Shown here piece after piece: positions 1 through 6,465 of a stretch of DNA of 8,974 nucleotides (its first letter is position 1; the number at the start of each line of letters is the position of its first letter). The notes below the pieces were generated by a model. That model did not search any database. It was not told where the DNA came from and worked only from the letters and a program-made list of their open reading frames with translations. The stretch covers positions 1-8,974 of the forward strand of contig CASEDW010000035.1 of the NCBI GenBank assembly GCA_949286775.1, written 5' to 3'. Source of the stretch: an uncultured Eubacteriales bacterium. Lineage in GTDB: Bacteria > Bacillota > Clostridia > Lachnospirales > Lachnospiraceae. The position numbers and the translations under genes were made by a program.

Positions 1-1
1 A

Positions 2-727
2 AGCTTAAACGGCGTTCTGGATGAGCTGATAGAACGGTATAGCAGGGAAAATCCCAAAGTCGTTTTTGAAACAAATTATGACAGTTCTGGCACTCTTATG
101 ACTCAGATAATCGAGGGAGGCGCAAAATGCGACGTGTTTTTTTCTGCTGACGAAAAGCAGATGGATCAGCTTGAAAATGAGGGCTTTATTGTTGAAGGAA
201 CAAGAAAAAACGTCGTAAACAATCAGCTGTGCGTAGTTACATATAAGGGAAGCGATACAAAAGTAACCAGACTTGAAGATATGAATAAAGCGCAGTCGCT
301 GGCGATAGCTTCAGGCTCTGTACCGGTAGGAAAGTATACAAGACAGGCGCTTGTAAAGGCTGGGATACTTTCTGAAACTAAGGATGTATCTGAGATAACA
401 TCGGAAGAGATTTCTGAAGCTTTCGGGGGCGTAAGTATAAATGAGTGTTCAAATGTCGGTGCGGTGGCGTCAGCTGTCGCCGAACAGTCAAATGAAGTCG
501 GCACCGTATATTATTCAGATACATTCGGATATGAAGATTCACTGGAAATAATCGAAATTGTTCCTTATGAACTGACGGGAGACGTAATTTATCCCGCAGC
601 TCAGATAAAAAATGACGAAGCCGGCGATGCGTGCAAAGAAGCGGCGGCGGATTTTATTTCTTTCTTAACGTCAAAGGAGGCTAAGGAAGTTTTTGAAGAG
701 TATCATTTCGATGAGCCAAGGGACTAA
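2..727 (+). CDS. modA: Molybdate ABC transporter, substrate-binding protein ModA (5' partial)
   Basis: Periplasmic-type binding protein that captures molybdate (possibly tungstate) outside the membrane and delivers it to ModBC. The frame is open from base 2, so the gene begins upstream of the window; 241 residues remain and the signal peptide is missing. The first ATG in the window (98) is internal, because the residues before it already match the family (NYDSSGTL followed by TQIIEGGAKCDVFFSA, the ModA 'SS.TL..QI..GA..D.F.SA' region that holds the oxyanion). Further family landmarks are the VPVGKYTRQAL segment, the GTVYYSD hinge region and the C-terminal FLTSKEAKEVFEEYHF, where the usual 'YGF' is YHF. 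The last residues (PRD) and the TAA stop lie inside a repeat element (717-765). modB follows after 77 bases. The family is clear; molybdate versus tungstate cannot be decided from sequence. Confidence 0.93.
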   Translation, partial: SLNGVLDELIERYSRENPKVVFETNYDSSGTLMTQIIEGGAKCDVFFSADEKQMDQLENEGFIVEGTRKNVVNNQLCVVTYKGSDTKVTRLEDMNKAQSLAIASGSVPVGKYTRQALVKAGILSETKDVSEITSEEISEAFGGVSINECSNVGAVASAVAEQSNEVGTVYYSDTFGYEDSLEIIEIVPYELTGDVIYPAAQIKNDEAGDACKEAAADFISFLTSKEAKEVFEEYHFDEPRD

Positions 728-765
728 TGGACACAAATCGGATGGCTCATATAAAAGTCCATTTG
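717..765 (+). repeat. Palindromic repeat element, copy 1
   Basis: Bases 717-744 match 8896-8923 at 27 of 28 positions in the same orientation; the only difference is T725 versus A8904. The copy folds back on itself: AATGGAC (726-732) is the exact complement of GTCCATT (757-763), and the pairing extends to C724/G765 across a T725-T764 mismatch. The loop is about 24 bases. It lies across the end of modA and supplies its last two and a half codons and stop. No transposase is present, so it looks like a non-autonomous palindromic (REP-like or MITE-like) element. That class assignment is inference; the repeat and the dyad are seen directly. Confidence 0.75.
728..755 (+). promoter_or_regulatory. 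Possible promoter inside repeat copy 1, facing modB
   Basis: TGGACA (728-733) is five of six to a sigma-A -35 box. A 16-base spacer separates it from TATAAA (750-755), five of six to a -10 box. Transcription would begin near 762 and run into modB (start 805). The -35-like half comes from the part of the repeat shared with copy 2 and the -10 from the part unique to this copy. It overlaps the repeat dyad, so the match could be a by-product of the palindrome. Confidence 0.3.
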
Positions 766-804
766 CCGGGAAACTAATACCGATGTATCGGGGGAGGTAA
801 ATAA

Positions 805-1506
805 ATGACAGAATTTTTTCAAAACCTGGACTGGAGTCCTTTGATTATCTCACTTAAAACAGGAGCGATATCAGCCGTTATCTGCTTTTTTCTTGGGCTT
901 TTTGCTGCTGCTAAGATTATGAAAGCAGGGCCCCGTACAAAAGCGGTCTTCGACGGTATTTTTACATTGCCTATGGTGATCCCGCCGACAGCGGCGGGAT
1001 TTTTTCTTTTGCTGCTGTTTAGCAGAAAACGTCCGCTGGGAATGTTTCTGTTTGAAAATTTTAACATATCTGTAGTACAGACATGGCTGGGATGCGTAAT
1101 CGCGGCGTCGGTTATAGCGTTTCCGCTGATGTACCAAAACGCGAGAGCGGCGTTTGAACAGATAGATTCAGATATTATTCTCGCCGCAAGAACTCTTGGG
1201 CTTTCGGAGAGAAAGATATTTTGGAAGATCGTCGTTCCGATCGCGCGTCCGGGACTTTTATCAGGCGCTATACTGACCTTTGCCAGAGCATTGGGAGAAT
1301 ATGGAGCGACTTCTATGCTGGCGGGAAACATCGCAGGAAAGACGGGGACCATTTCTCAGAAGATAGCGATGGTAATGCAGGACGGAGATTATAAGCTTGC
1401 AGGATTTTGGACAATCGTTGTAATTATAATAGCTCTTGCCATCATAGTTGCCGTAAATCTTTTGCTTGGCAAAAGCAGGAATCAAAAGAGAAATCAAAAG
1501 AGGTAA
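805..1506 (+). CDS. modB: Molybdate ABC transporter permease ModB
   Basis: Inner-membrane channel subunit of the molybdate importer, 233 residues, close to the usual ~225-230. Hydrophobic segments lie at about residues 13-38, 48-72, 90-110, 150-165 and 197-222. The conserved ModB stretch PMVIPPTAAGFFLL (56-69) is present. The cytoplasmic EAA loop that docks on ModC is seen as AARTLGLSERKIFWKIVVP (127-145), followed by ARALGEYGAT (160-169). The ATG at 805 has a strong GGGGAGG site at 791-797. Two oddities: the PPTAAGFF codons form a perfect terminator-like hairpin (979-1010), and the C-terminus NQKRNQKR comes from a 12-base tandem duplication. It ends two bases before modC begins, so translation is probably coupled. 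Confidence 0.95.
   Translation: MTEFFQNLDWSPLIISLKTGAISAVICFFLGLFAAAKIMKAGPRTKAVFDGIFTLPMVIPPTAAGFFLLLLFSRKRPLGMFLFENFNISVVQTWLGCVIAASVIAFPLMYQNARAAFEQIDSDIILAARTLGLSERKIFWKIVVPIARPGLLSGAILTFARALGEYGATSMLAGNIAGKTGTISQKIAMVMQDGDYKLAGFWTIVVIIIALAIIVAVNLLLGKSRNQKRNQKR
979..1010 (+). terminator. Intrinsic-terminator-like hairpin inside modB
   Basis: The left arm ATCCCGCCG (979-987) and right arm CGGCGGGAT (992-1000) are exact complements around a four-base ACAG loop. Six T (1000-1005), then C and four more T, follow at once. This is textbook Rho-independent terminator geometry, but it lies within codons 59-69 of modB. It could terminate untranslated message (polarity) or set modA above modBC. 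Actively translating ribosomes would melt it. The structure is seen; its activity is inferred. Confidence 0.5.
1480..1503 (+). repeat. 12-base tandem duplication at the modB-modC junction
   Basis: AATCAAAAGAGA (1480-1491) is followed directly by AATCAAAAGAGG (1492-1503), 11 of 12 identical. It keeps modB in frame and produces the C-terminal NQKRNQKR. The second unit carries the AGAGG (1499-1503) that serves as the modC ribosome binding site, five bases before its ATG. Confidence 0.75.
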
Positions 1507-1508
1507 AA

Positions 1509-2537
1509 ATGAAATTATATGTGGATATCAGAAAAAAAACAGGAGATTTCAATCTTGACGTGACATTTGAATGCGGCAGCGGAACACATGCCATATTGGG
1601 AGCGTCGGGATGCGGAAAAAGCATGACGCTCAAATGCATAGCAGGTATAGAGACTCCCGACGAGGGAGTCATTATTTTGAATAACAAAGTTTTGTATGAT
1701 TCAAAAAAGAAGATAAACCTTCCGCCGCAAAAACGAAGTACAGGATATATGTTTCAGGATTACGCGCTGTTTCCCAATATGACCGTAAGAAAAAACATAG
1801 AAATCGCGGCCAAGGGAAATACCGTTGAAAAAAGTTATTTTTCGAGATTTCATCTCGATGGGCTTGAAGAATTATATCCGTATCAGCTGTCAGGCGGACA
1901 AAAACAGAGGACGGCGATGGCCAGGATGCTTGCGGCCTCTCCGGAGATGATAATGCTCGACGAGCCGTTTTCAGCCCTTGACAGTCATTTAAAATGGAAA
2001 CTTGAAAAAGAAGTAAAACAGACCCTGGAGGAACTTAATACCATAACACTGTTTGTTTCTCATGACAGAGACGAGGTTTACAGGCTTTGCGATACGGTAG
2101 GGGCAATGGAAAACGGAAAACTGAAGGAGATGAAGAGGGTTAAGGAGTTTTTTGAAAATCCGGGAAGCAGAGTCGCCGCGCTCTTGTCGGGATGCAAAAA
2201 TATCGCGAAAGCCAGACGCATATCCAAAAACCGTGTATTTGTTCCGGATTGGAATATTGAACTTGAAACTAAAAAAGAAGTTCCGGATGATATAGGATAT
2301 GTGGGCATAAGGGCTCACTATCTAAAAGCGACGGATGAAATTAAAGGGAAAAACACTTTCATAATAGAAGATATTGAAATATCCGAAGATCCTTTCGAAT
2401 GGAACATTTCATTCAGGTGCGCAGGAGGAACGCAGTACCTGCAATGGAAAGTGAGCAAGGAGATTTGGAGCCTGGAACGAATGTCTTTGCCAAAGGCATT
2501 CAAAATATCTCCGGAGAATATATTGATTTTGCGATAA
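1509..2537 (+). CDS. modC: Molybdate ABC transporter ATP-binding protein ModC
   Basis: ATPase that powers molybdate import, 342 residues. The ABC motifs are all intact: Walker A GASGCGKS (31-38), Q-loop Gln83, signature LSGGQ (127-131), Walker B IMLDEP (148-153), D-loop SALD (155-158) and the switch His185. From about residue 210 there is a C-terminal beta-rich region ('VGIRAHY...' then 'EDPFEWNISF...') of the TOBE/MOP-like kind that in this family can bind oxyanion and regulate transport. I chose the ATG at 1509 because it follows AGAGG at 1499-1503 and starts the nucleotide-binding domain normally; an in-frame extension upstream runs through modB codons. A second hairpin lies in its 5' part (1652-1670). 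No convincing terminator follows the gene. Confidence 0.94.
   Translation: MKLYVDIRKKTGDFNLDVTFECGSGTHAILGASGCGKSMTLKCIAGIETPDEGVIILNNKVLYDSKKKINLPPQKRSTGYMFQDYALFPNMTVRKNIEIAAKGNTVEKSYFSRFHLDGLEELYPYQLSGGQKQRTAMARMLAASPEMIMLDEPFSALDSHLKWKLEKEVKQTLEELNTITLFVSHDRDEVYRLCDTVGAMENGKLKEMKRVKEFFENPGSRVAALLSGCKNIAKARRISKNRVFVPDWNIELETKKEVPDDIGYVGIRAHYLKATDEIKGKNTFIIEDIEISEDPFEWNISFRCAGGTQYLQWKVSKEIWSLERMSLPKAFKISPENILILR
1652..1670 (+). other. Stem-loop within modC
   Basis: GACTCCC (1652-1658) and GGGAGTC (1664-1670) pair perfectly around a five-base loop. The following bases, ATTATTTTG, are only a broken T-tract, so this is a poor terminator. It encodes part of ETPDEGV after Walker A. It may be coincidental, but it is a second GC-rich hairpin in the same transcript. 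Confidence 0.3.
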
Positions 2538-2592
2538 TGTACAATAAATGCAAGTTTGAAGATAAAAAAATTCATTTTTGACATTATTTGCC

Positions 2593-2621
2593 TTGACATG
2601 GGATTTCTTATGTGTTAGCTT
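2593..2621 (+). promoter_or_regulatory. Candidate promoter for the methyltransferase gene
   Basis: A perfect -35 TTGACA (2593-2598) stands 17 bases before TAGCTT (2616-2621), a weak -10 that is helped by an extended -10 TG at 2613-2614. Transcription would start near 2628, giving a leader of roughly 48 bases before the ATG at 2676. A second TTGACA at 2578-2583 has no good -10 partner at the right distance. Placement between two functionally unrelated genes supports a promoter here. Confidence 0.45.
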
Positions 2622-2638
2622 ACAGAACAGTACTGTAA
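2620..2638 (+). promoter_or_regulatory. Operator-like palindrome at the predicted transcription start
   Basis: ACAGTACTGT (2627-2636) is a perfect 10-base palindrome. The same stretch also holds TTACAG (2620-2625) matched by CTGTAA (2633-2638). It overlaps the candidate -10 and start site upstream of the methyltransferase gene, where a dimeric repressor would bind. No regulator gene is in the window, so the binding protein is unknown. Confidence 0.3.
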
Positions 2639-2675
2639 TCATATGGAAGAGTTTTGAAACCAAGGGAGAAACAAT

Positions 2676-3536
2676 ATGTGGGTAGCCGATAAATGGAAAG
2701 ATTATCAGGTGATCGATACTTCGTCCGGCGAGAAACTTGAGAGGTGGGGAAAGTACATTTTATTAAGACCCGATCCTCAGGTTATATGGAAAACTCCTAA
2801 AAAGAATCCGGATTGGAAAAAGCTGAACGCCCATTATCACAGAAGCGCGAAGGGCGGAGGCGAATGGGAGTTTTTTGATCTTCCCGACGAATGGAGCATT
2901 AACTACAAAGAGCTTACATTTAAATTAAAGCCTTTCAGCTTTAAGCATACGGGACTTTTTCCGGAACAGGCCGTGAATTGGGACTGGATGAGCGAAAAGA
3001 TAAAAAATGCAGGAAGACCCATAAAAGCCCTGAACCTTTTCGCGTATACCGGCGGCGCTACCCTTGCAATGGCGCACGCGGGAGCGAGCGTTACTCATGT
3101 TGACGCTTCAAAGGGAATGGTCGGATGGGCCAAAGAAAACGCCGCGGCGTCAGGCCTTTTGGATAAGCCGATCAGATGGCTTGTAGACGACTGCAAAAAA
3201 TTTGTAGAGCGTGAGATCAGAAGAGGAAACAAATACGACGCGATTTTAATGGATCCCCCTTCATACGGCAGAGGACCAAAGGGAGAGATATGGAAGATGG
3301 AGGATTCGATCTATGAATTCCTGCTGCTTACGGAACAGATATTAAGCGACGATCCGCTTTTCTTTCTGATAAATTCATATACAACGGGACTTGCACCGGC
3401 GGTTCTCAAATATCTTCTTACGACCGTTTTGAAAAAAAGAAAAGGCCATGCCGAAGCCGAGGAGATAGGGCTCCCGGTAAAAGAAACGGGACTTATACTT
3501 CCGTGCGGGGCGTGCGGAAGATGGCAGGCCGATTAA
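2676..3536 (+). CDS. Class I SAM-dependent methyltransferase, RlmI-like (COG1092 type)
   Basis: Predicted cytoplasmic methyltransferase of 286 residues that uses S-adenosylmethionine, probably on RNA; the exact target cannot be read from sequence. The N-terminal ~100 residues hold family signatures (GEKLERWG at 18-25, RPDPQVIW at 31-38, HTGLFPEQAVNW at 91-102) but no PUA domain, unlike E. coli RlmI. The SAM-binding motif is LNLFAYTGGATL (119-130), with the acidic ribose contact in VDAS (142-145). Motif IV is DPPSYG (193-198), where RlmI-type enzymes have DPP followed by an aromatic region. The ATG at 2676 follows GGGAG at 2664-2668. It appears to be a single-gene unit with its own candidate promoter. 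Confidence is high for the superfamily and moderate for the RNA substrate. Confidence 0.85.
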   Translation: MWVADKWKDYQVIDTSSGEKLERWGKYILLRPDPQVIWKTPKKNPDWKKLNAHYHRSAKGGGEWEFFDLPDEWSINYKELTFKLKPFSFKHTGLFPEQAVNWDWMSEKIKNAGRPIKALNLFAYTGGATLAMAHAGASVTHVDASKGMVGWAKENAAASGLLDKPIRWLVDDCKKFVEREIRRGNKYDAILMDPPSYGRGPKGEIWKMEDSIYEFLLLTEQILSDDPLFFLINSYTTGLAPAVLKYLLTTVLKKRKGHAEAEEIGLPVKETGLILPCGACGRWQAD

Positions 3537-3588
3537 GACAGGTATCACAGTTCAGGGCTTCTGCCCTAATCATTAATGAATAAATACA

Positions 3589-3594
3589 TATAAT
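3589..3594 (+). promoter_or_regulatory. Perfect -10 box upstream of the aminotransferase gene
   Basis: TATAAT lies 20 bases before the ATG at 3614. No good -35 is found 16-18 bases upstream, and transcription from it would begin at about the GAGG ribosome site (3601-3604), leaving a very short leader. It is plausible but weak. A small hairpin, AGGGC-TTCT-GCCCT (3554-3567), and the palindrome TCATTAATGA (3570-3579) lie just upstream. Confidence 0.25.
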
Positions 3595-3613
3595 AAGAAA
3601 GAGGTATATAGAA

Positions 3614-4909
3614 ATGACACCATACGCACAGAGATCAACAGAAGAATTAAAAGCATTAAAAGATCAGCTTGAAAAGAAATATAATGAGATTAAGGCGCAG
3701 GGCCTTTCATTTAATATGTCAAGAGGAAAACCGTCTCCTGCTCAGCTCGACATCTCAGAGGGACTGCTTTCGGCTGTATCTACAACTGAAGACTGCTTCG
3801 CGGCCGACGGAACTGACTGCAGAAATTACGGTGAGCCTGTGGGAATTTATGAAGCCAGAAAACTTATGGGCGATATGATGGGTATCCCTGCTGAAAATGT
3901 TATCGTATACGGAAACGCGAGCCTTCAGATAATGTTCGATACTGTCGCGAGATCATTTACCCACGGCGTATGCGGAAGCACTCCATGGTGCAAACTTGAC
4001 AAGGTAAAATTCCTCTGCCCTGTTCCGGGATATGACAGACATTTCGCTGTTACAGAGTTTTTCGGAGTTGAGATGATAAATGTTCCTATGACGCCGGAAG
4101 GACCTGATATGGACATGGTTGAGAAACTTGTTTCAGAAGATGAAGCGGTAAAGGGAATCTGGTGCGTGCCGAAATATTCAAATCCGCAGGGAATTACATA
4201 TAGCGATGAAACTGTAAGACGTTTCGCTAATCTTAAACCGGCGGCTGAAGATTTCAGAATTTTCTGGGACAACGCCTATGTGGTTCATCACCTCTATGAC
4301 GACGAGAGCAAACAGGATCAGCTCTTAAATATTTTTGAAGAGTGCGAGAAAGCCGGAAATCCTGATATGGTATATGAATTTGCTTCCACATCAAAGATAA
4401 GCTTTGCGGGAGCGGGAATCGCGGCAGTTGGAGCTTCAAAGAAAAATATTGATTTCATCAAAAAATATCTTGGATTCCAGACGATCGGACATGATAAATT
4501 AAATCAGCTTCGCCATGTGAAATTCTTCAAAGACTTTAATGGAATAAAAGAGCAGATGAAAAAACACGCCGCTCTTTTAAGACCTAATTTTGAAACTGTT
4601 GAAAACGCCCTTGAAAGAGATCTTGGCGGCCTTGAAATAGGAAGCTGGGATATGCCAAGAGGCGGATACTTTATACATTTCGAGTCTCTCAATGGATGCG
4701 CTAATGAAATAGTAAAAATGGCGAAAGAAGCGGGACTTGTTATGACAGAGGCGGGAGCTACATATCCGTACCACAAAGATCCTAACGATTCAAGCATCAG
4801 AATAGCTCCGAGCATGTCTACGCCTCAGGAACTTGAAAAAGCGTCGGAAATCTTTACATTATGCGTAAGAATAGCAAGCATCAATAAACTGTTGGCAGAA
4901 CGGGCATAA
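3614..4909 (+). CDS. Pyridoxal-phosphate aspartate-type aminotransferase (subgroup Ic)
   Basis: Fold-type I PLP enzyme of 431 residues, most like the subgroup Ic aspartate aminotransferases (Corynebacterium AspT type). It would transfer the amino group between aspartate and 2-oxoglutarate in the cytoplasm. Visible landmarks are NMSRGKPSPAQLD (34-46), YGEPVGIYEAR (72-82), GNASLQ (100-105) for the cofactor phosphate, PGYDRH (138-143) with the stacking aromatic, KYSNPQG (187-193), WDNAYVVHHL (218-227) with the ring-nitrogen Asp219, the Schiff-base Lys261 in STSKISFAGAG, and the substrate-carboxylate Arg396 in IRIAPS. Length and motifs are complete. The start is ATG with AAAGAGG about nine bases upstream. 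The 3' end contains the promoter of the next operon. The substrate is inferred from the subgroup; related enzymes can use other amino acids. Confidence 0.88.
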   Translation: MTPYAQRSTEELKALKDQLEKKYNEIKAQGLSFNMSRGKPSPAQLDISEGLLSAVSTTEDCFAADGTDCRNYGEPVGIYEARKLMGDMMGIPAENVIVYGNASLQIMFDTVARSFTHGVCGSTPWCKLDKVKFLCPVPGYDRHFAVTEFFGVEMINVPMTPEGPDMDMVEKLVSEDEAVKGIWCVPKYSNPQGITYSDETVRRFANLKPAAEDFRIFWDNAYVVHHLYDDESKQDQLLNIFEECEKAGNPDMVYEFASTSKISFAGAGIAAVGASKKNIDFIKKYLGFQTIGHDKLNQLRHVKFFKDFNGIKEQMKKHAALLRPNFETVENALERDLGGLEIGSWDMPRGGYFIHFESLNGCANEIVKMAKEAGLVMTEAGATYPYHKDPNDSSIRIAPSMSTPQELEKASEIFTLCVRIASINKLLAERA

Positions 4910-4920
4910 GGTAGTATAAT
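4892..4920 (+). promoter_or_regulatory. Strong sigma-A-type promoter for the ldt-ddl-murF operon
   Basis: TTGGCA (4892-4897) and TATAAT (4915-4920) are separated by exactly 17 bases: 11 of 12 consensus positions at ideal spacing. The -35 lies in the last codons of the aminotransferase gene and the -10 just after its stop. Transcription would begin near 4927, about 50 bases before the TTG start of the L,D-transpeptidase. Confidence 0.72.
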
Positions 4921-4976
4921 ATCTGCAAGTGTTGACTTTCACATATGTAGTTGAATTTAAAACAGGAGTGGATATT

Positions 4977-6419
4977 TTGAAAAAATTATCAAAAAACAGC
5001 ATAATAATAATTGTCATAGTACTGGCGGCTATCGCAATTCTTACGGCAGTTTACTTTATAGGAAAAAACAACTATAAAGATAAATTCTTTTCAGGAACGA
5101 CCATAAACGGATGGGACTGTTCGGGGGAGACGGTAGAAGAGGTAAAGGATAATCTTCAGGATGAAGTTGAACAGTATACTCTTTCAGTTATTGAAAGAGA
5201 CGGAAAAACTGAAGAAATAACAGGCAAAGAGCTGGGACTTATATATGAAGACAACGGAGAGGTGGACGAGTTGTTCGCTTCTCAGGACAGCTCGCTGTGG
5301 TTTATGAATCTCGGCGGAAAAGAATATACCGTCGAAACGGCGTTTAAGTTTGACGACAACGATCTTATGAAGATTATAAATAAGATGGAATGCTTCAAAG
5401 AGGAAAATATCGTAGAACCCCAGGACGCGTATATAGCGTATCAGGACGGAGCTTACGTTGTGGTTCCTGAAGTCGAGGGAAACAAACTTGACAAAGACAA
5501 AGTATTTGAAGCGATAAAGAACGCTGTCAAAGAATCAAAAGAAAGCATAAACCTTGAAGAGGCAGGGGCTTATGTACAGCCTGCAAAGAGAAGCACTGAC
5601 GAATCTATTACAGGACAGATAGATCAGCTCAATCTCATGATCAACGCGTCTCTTACTTATGACTTTGTGGATTCCCAGTGGGTATGCAACAAAGACGTGA
5701 TCGCCGGATGCATAACGGATGACGGCACCGGAACATTATCTCTCAACAGAGATTTGTTATACCAGTGGGTTTCCGATATGGCCTATGAGACAGATACGTT
5801 CGGACTTTCCCATCCGTTTAAGACTTCCTACGGAGTAGAAATAACTCTGGAACAAGGCGGGGACTACGGATGGTGCATAGATAAAGACGCTACGACGGAC
5901 GCTCTCTATCAGTACATAGCTGCCGGCCAGCAGGCAGTTGTGCAGCCGGAATATCTCTACACGGCTATGGACAGATCAAAGTATGACATAGGCGATACGT
6001 ATGTTGAGGTATGTATCGAAGATCAGACTTTATGGTGCTATTATGAGGGCGAGCTTATAACGACTACGCCTGTTATAACCGGAAATGAGGCTCAGGGATT
6101 CAATACGCCGTCAGGAAGCGTATGGGCTATCGACGGAAAGAAGGCCGACTGGACGTTTACTCATTTTCCTGATTCACATTCCGATTTCTGGATGCCGTTT
6201 AACGGTGAATGCGGACTGCATGACGCGACATGGCGTCCTATAGAGACTTATACAAAGACTGAGTTCAAAACAAACGGAAGTCACGGCTGCGTAAACATGC
6301 CGTATGAACCGATGGAAAAGATCTTTGAATATATGGAGATCGGATATCCTGTAGTCGTATATTATTCGCTTGATCAGATAGCCGGACCTGGTCCTACACA
6401 GGATCTTATCGCCGGATGA
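4977..6419 (+). CDS. Membrane-anchored L,D-transpeptidase (YkuD domain)
   Basis: Cell-wall enzyme of 480 residues that forms 3-3 (L,D) peptidoglycan cross-links or attaches ligands to stem peptides outside the membrane. It has a short basic N-terminus, one transmembrane segment (about 9-28), then two tandem peptidoglycan-binding-type domains of the YkuD-associated kind (about 40-200, with VVPEVEGN at 162-169; and about 205-340, with GGDYGW at 294-299). The YkuD catalytic domain spans about 342-464. The active site is intact: His415 in GLHDATW, and SHGC (435-438) with nucleophile Cys438. I chose the TTG at 4977 because AGGAG (4964-4968) sits eight bases upstream and it gives a normal MKKL anchor. 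In-frame GTG codons at 4929 and 4968 are too close to the transcript start or overlap the ribosome site. It is the first gene of the operon with ddl and murF. Confidence 0.9.
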   Translation: MKKLSKNSIIIIVIVLAAIAILTAVYFIGKNNYKDKFFSGTTINGWDCSGETVEEVKDNLQDEVEQYTLSVIERDGKTEEITGKELGLIYEDNGEVDELFASQDSSLWFMNLGGKEYTVETAFKFDDNDLMKIINKMECFKEENIVEPQDAYIAYQDGAYVVVPEVEGNKLDKDKVFEAIKNAVKESKESINLEEAGAYVQPAKRSTDESITGQIDQLNLMINASLTYDFVDSQWVCNKDVIAGCITDDGTGTLSLNRDLLYQWVSDMAYETDTFGLSHPFKTSYGVEITLEQGGDYGWCIDKDATTDALYQYIAAGQQAVVQPEYLYTAMDRSKYDIGDTYVEVCIEDQTLWCYYEGELITTTPVITGNEAQGFNTPSGSVWAIDGKKADWTFTHFPDSHSDFWMPFNGECGLHDATWRPIETYTKTEFKTNGSHGCVNMPYEPMEKIFEYMEIGYPVVVYYSLDQIAGPGPTQDLIAG

Positions 6420-6433
6420 TCATCTACCAATAT

Positions 6434-6452
6434 TGACGCGTCGATTGCGTCA
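6434..6452 (+). other. Stem-loop between the L,D-transpeptidase gene and ddl
   Basis: TGACGC (6434-6439) pairs with GCGTCA (6447-6452) around a seven-base loop, inside the 46-base gap and just before the ddl ribosome site (6457-6460). There is no T-tract, so it is not a terminator. It could be a message-processing or translation-modulating element. The pairing is real but short. Confidence 0.3.
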
Positions 6453-6465
6453 GAAAGAGGAAAGT

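Noticed and set aside
1..6. AAGCTT (HindIII site) exactly at the left edge, suggesting a cloning boundary
   Set aside because: The same hexamer occurs elsewhere in the window (near 1393, 7442 and 8519), so its position at the edge may be chance and has no biological meaning.
223..504. Minus-strand open frames throughout the window (for example 223-504, 819-1352, 3925-4272)
   Set aside because: All lie opposite well-supported genes, have no recognisable domains and no ribosome sites; they are frame shadows.
780..791. CCGAT-GT-ATCGG dyad beside the modB ribosome site as a translational switch
   Set aside because: A two-base loop is too tight for a stable stem, and only the first G of the GGGGAGG is covered.
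1407..1508. In-frame upstream extension of modC
   Set aside because: It reads through modB codons in another frame. The ATG at 1509 has a proper ribosome site and gives the normal ABC N-terminus.
3554..3567. Hairpin AGGGC-TTCT-GCCCT after the methyltransferase gene as a terminator
   Set aside because: The stem is only 5 bp and no T-tract follows on either strand.
4929..4976. GTG starts at 4929 and 4968 for the L,D-transpeptidase
   Set aside because: 4929 is almost at the predicted transcription start with no ribosome site, and 4968 overlaps the AGGAG. The TTG at 4977 is correctly spaced.
6433..6465. TTG start 33 bases upstream for ddl
   Set aside because: It has no ribosome site and adds residues not seen in the family; the ATG at 6466 has GAGG and begins the conserved fold.
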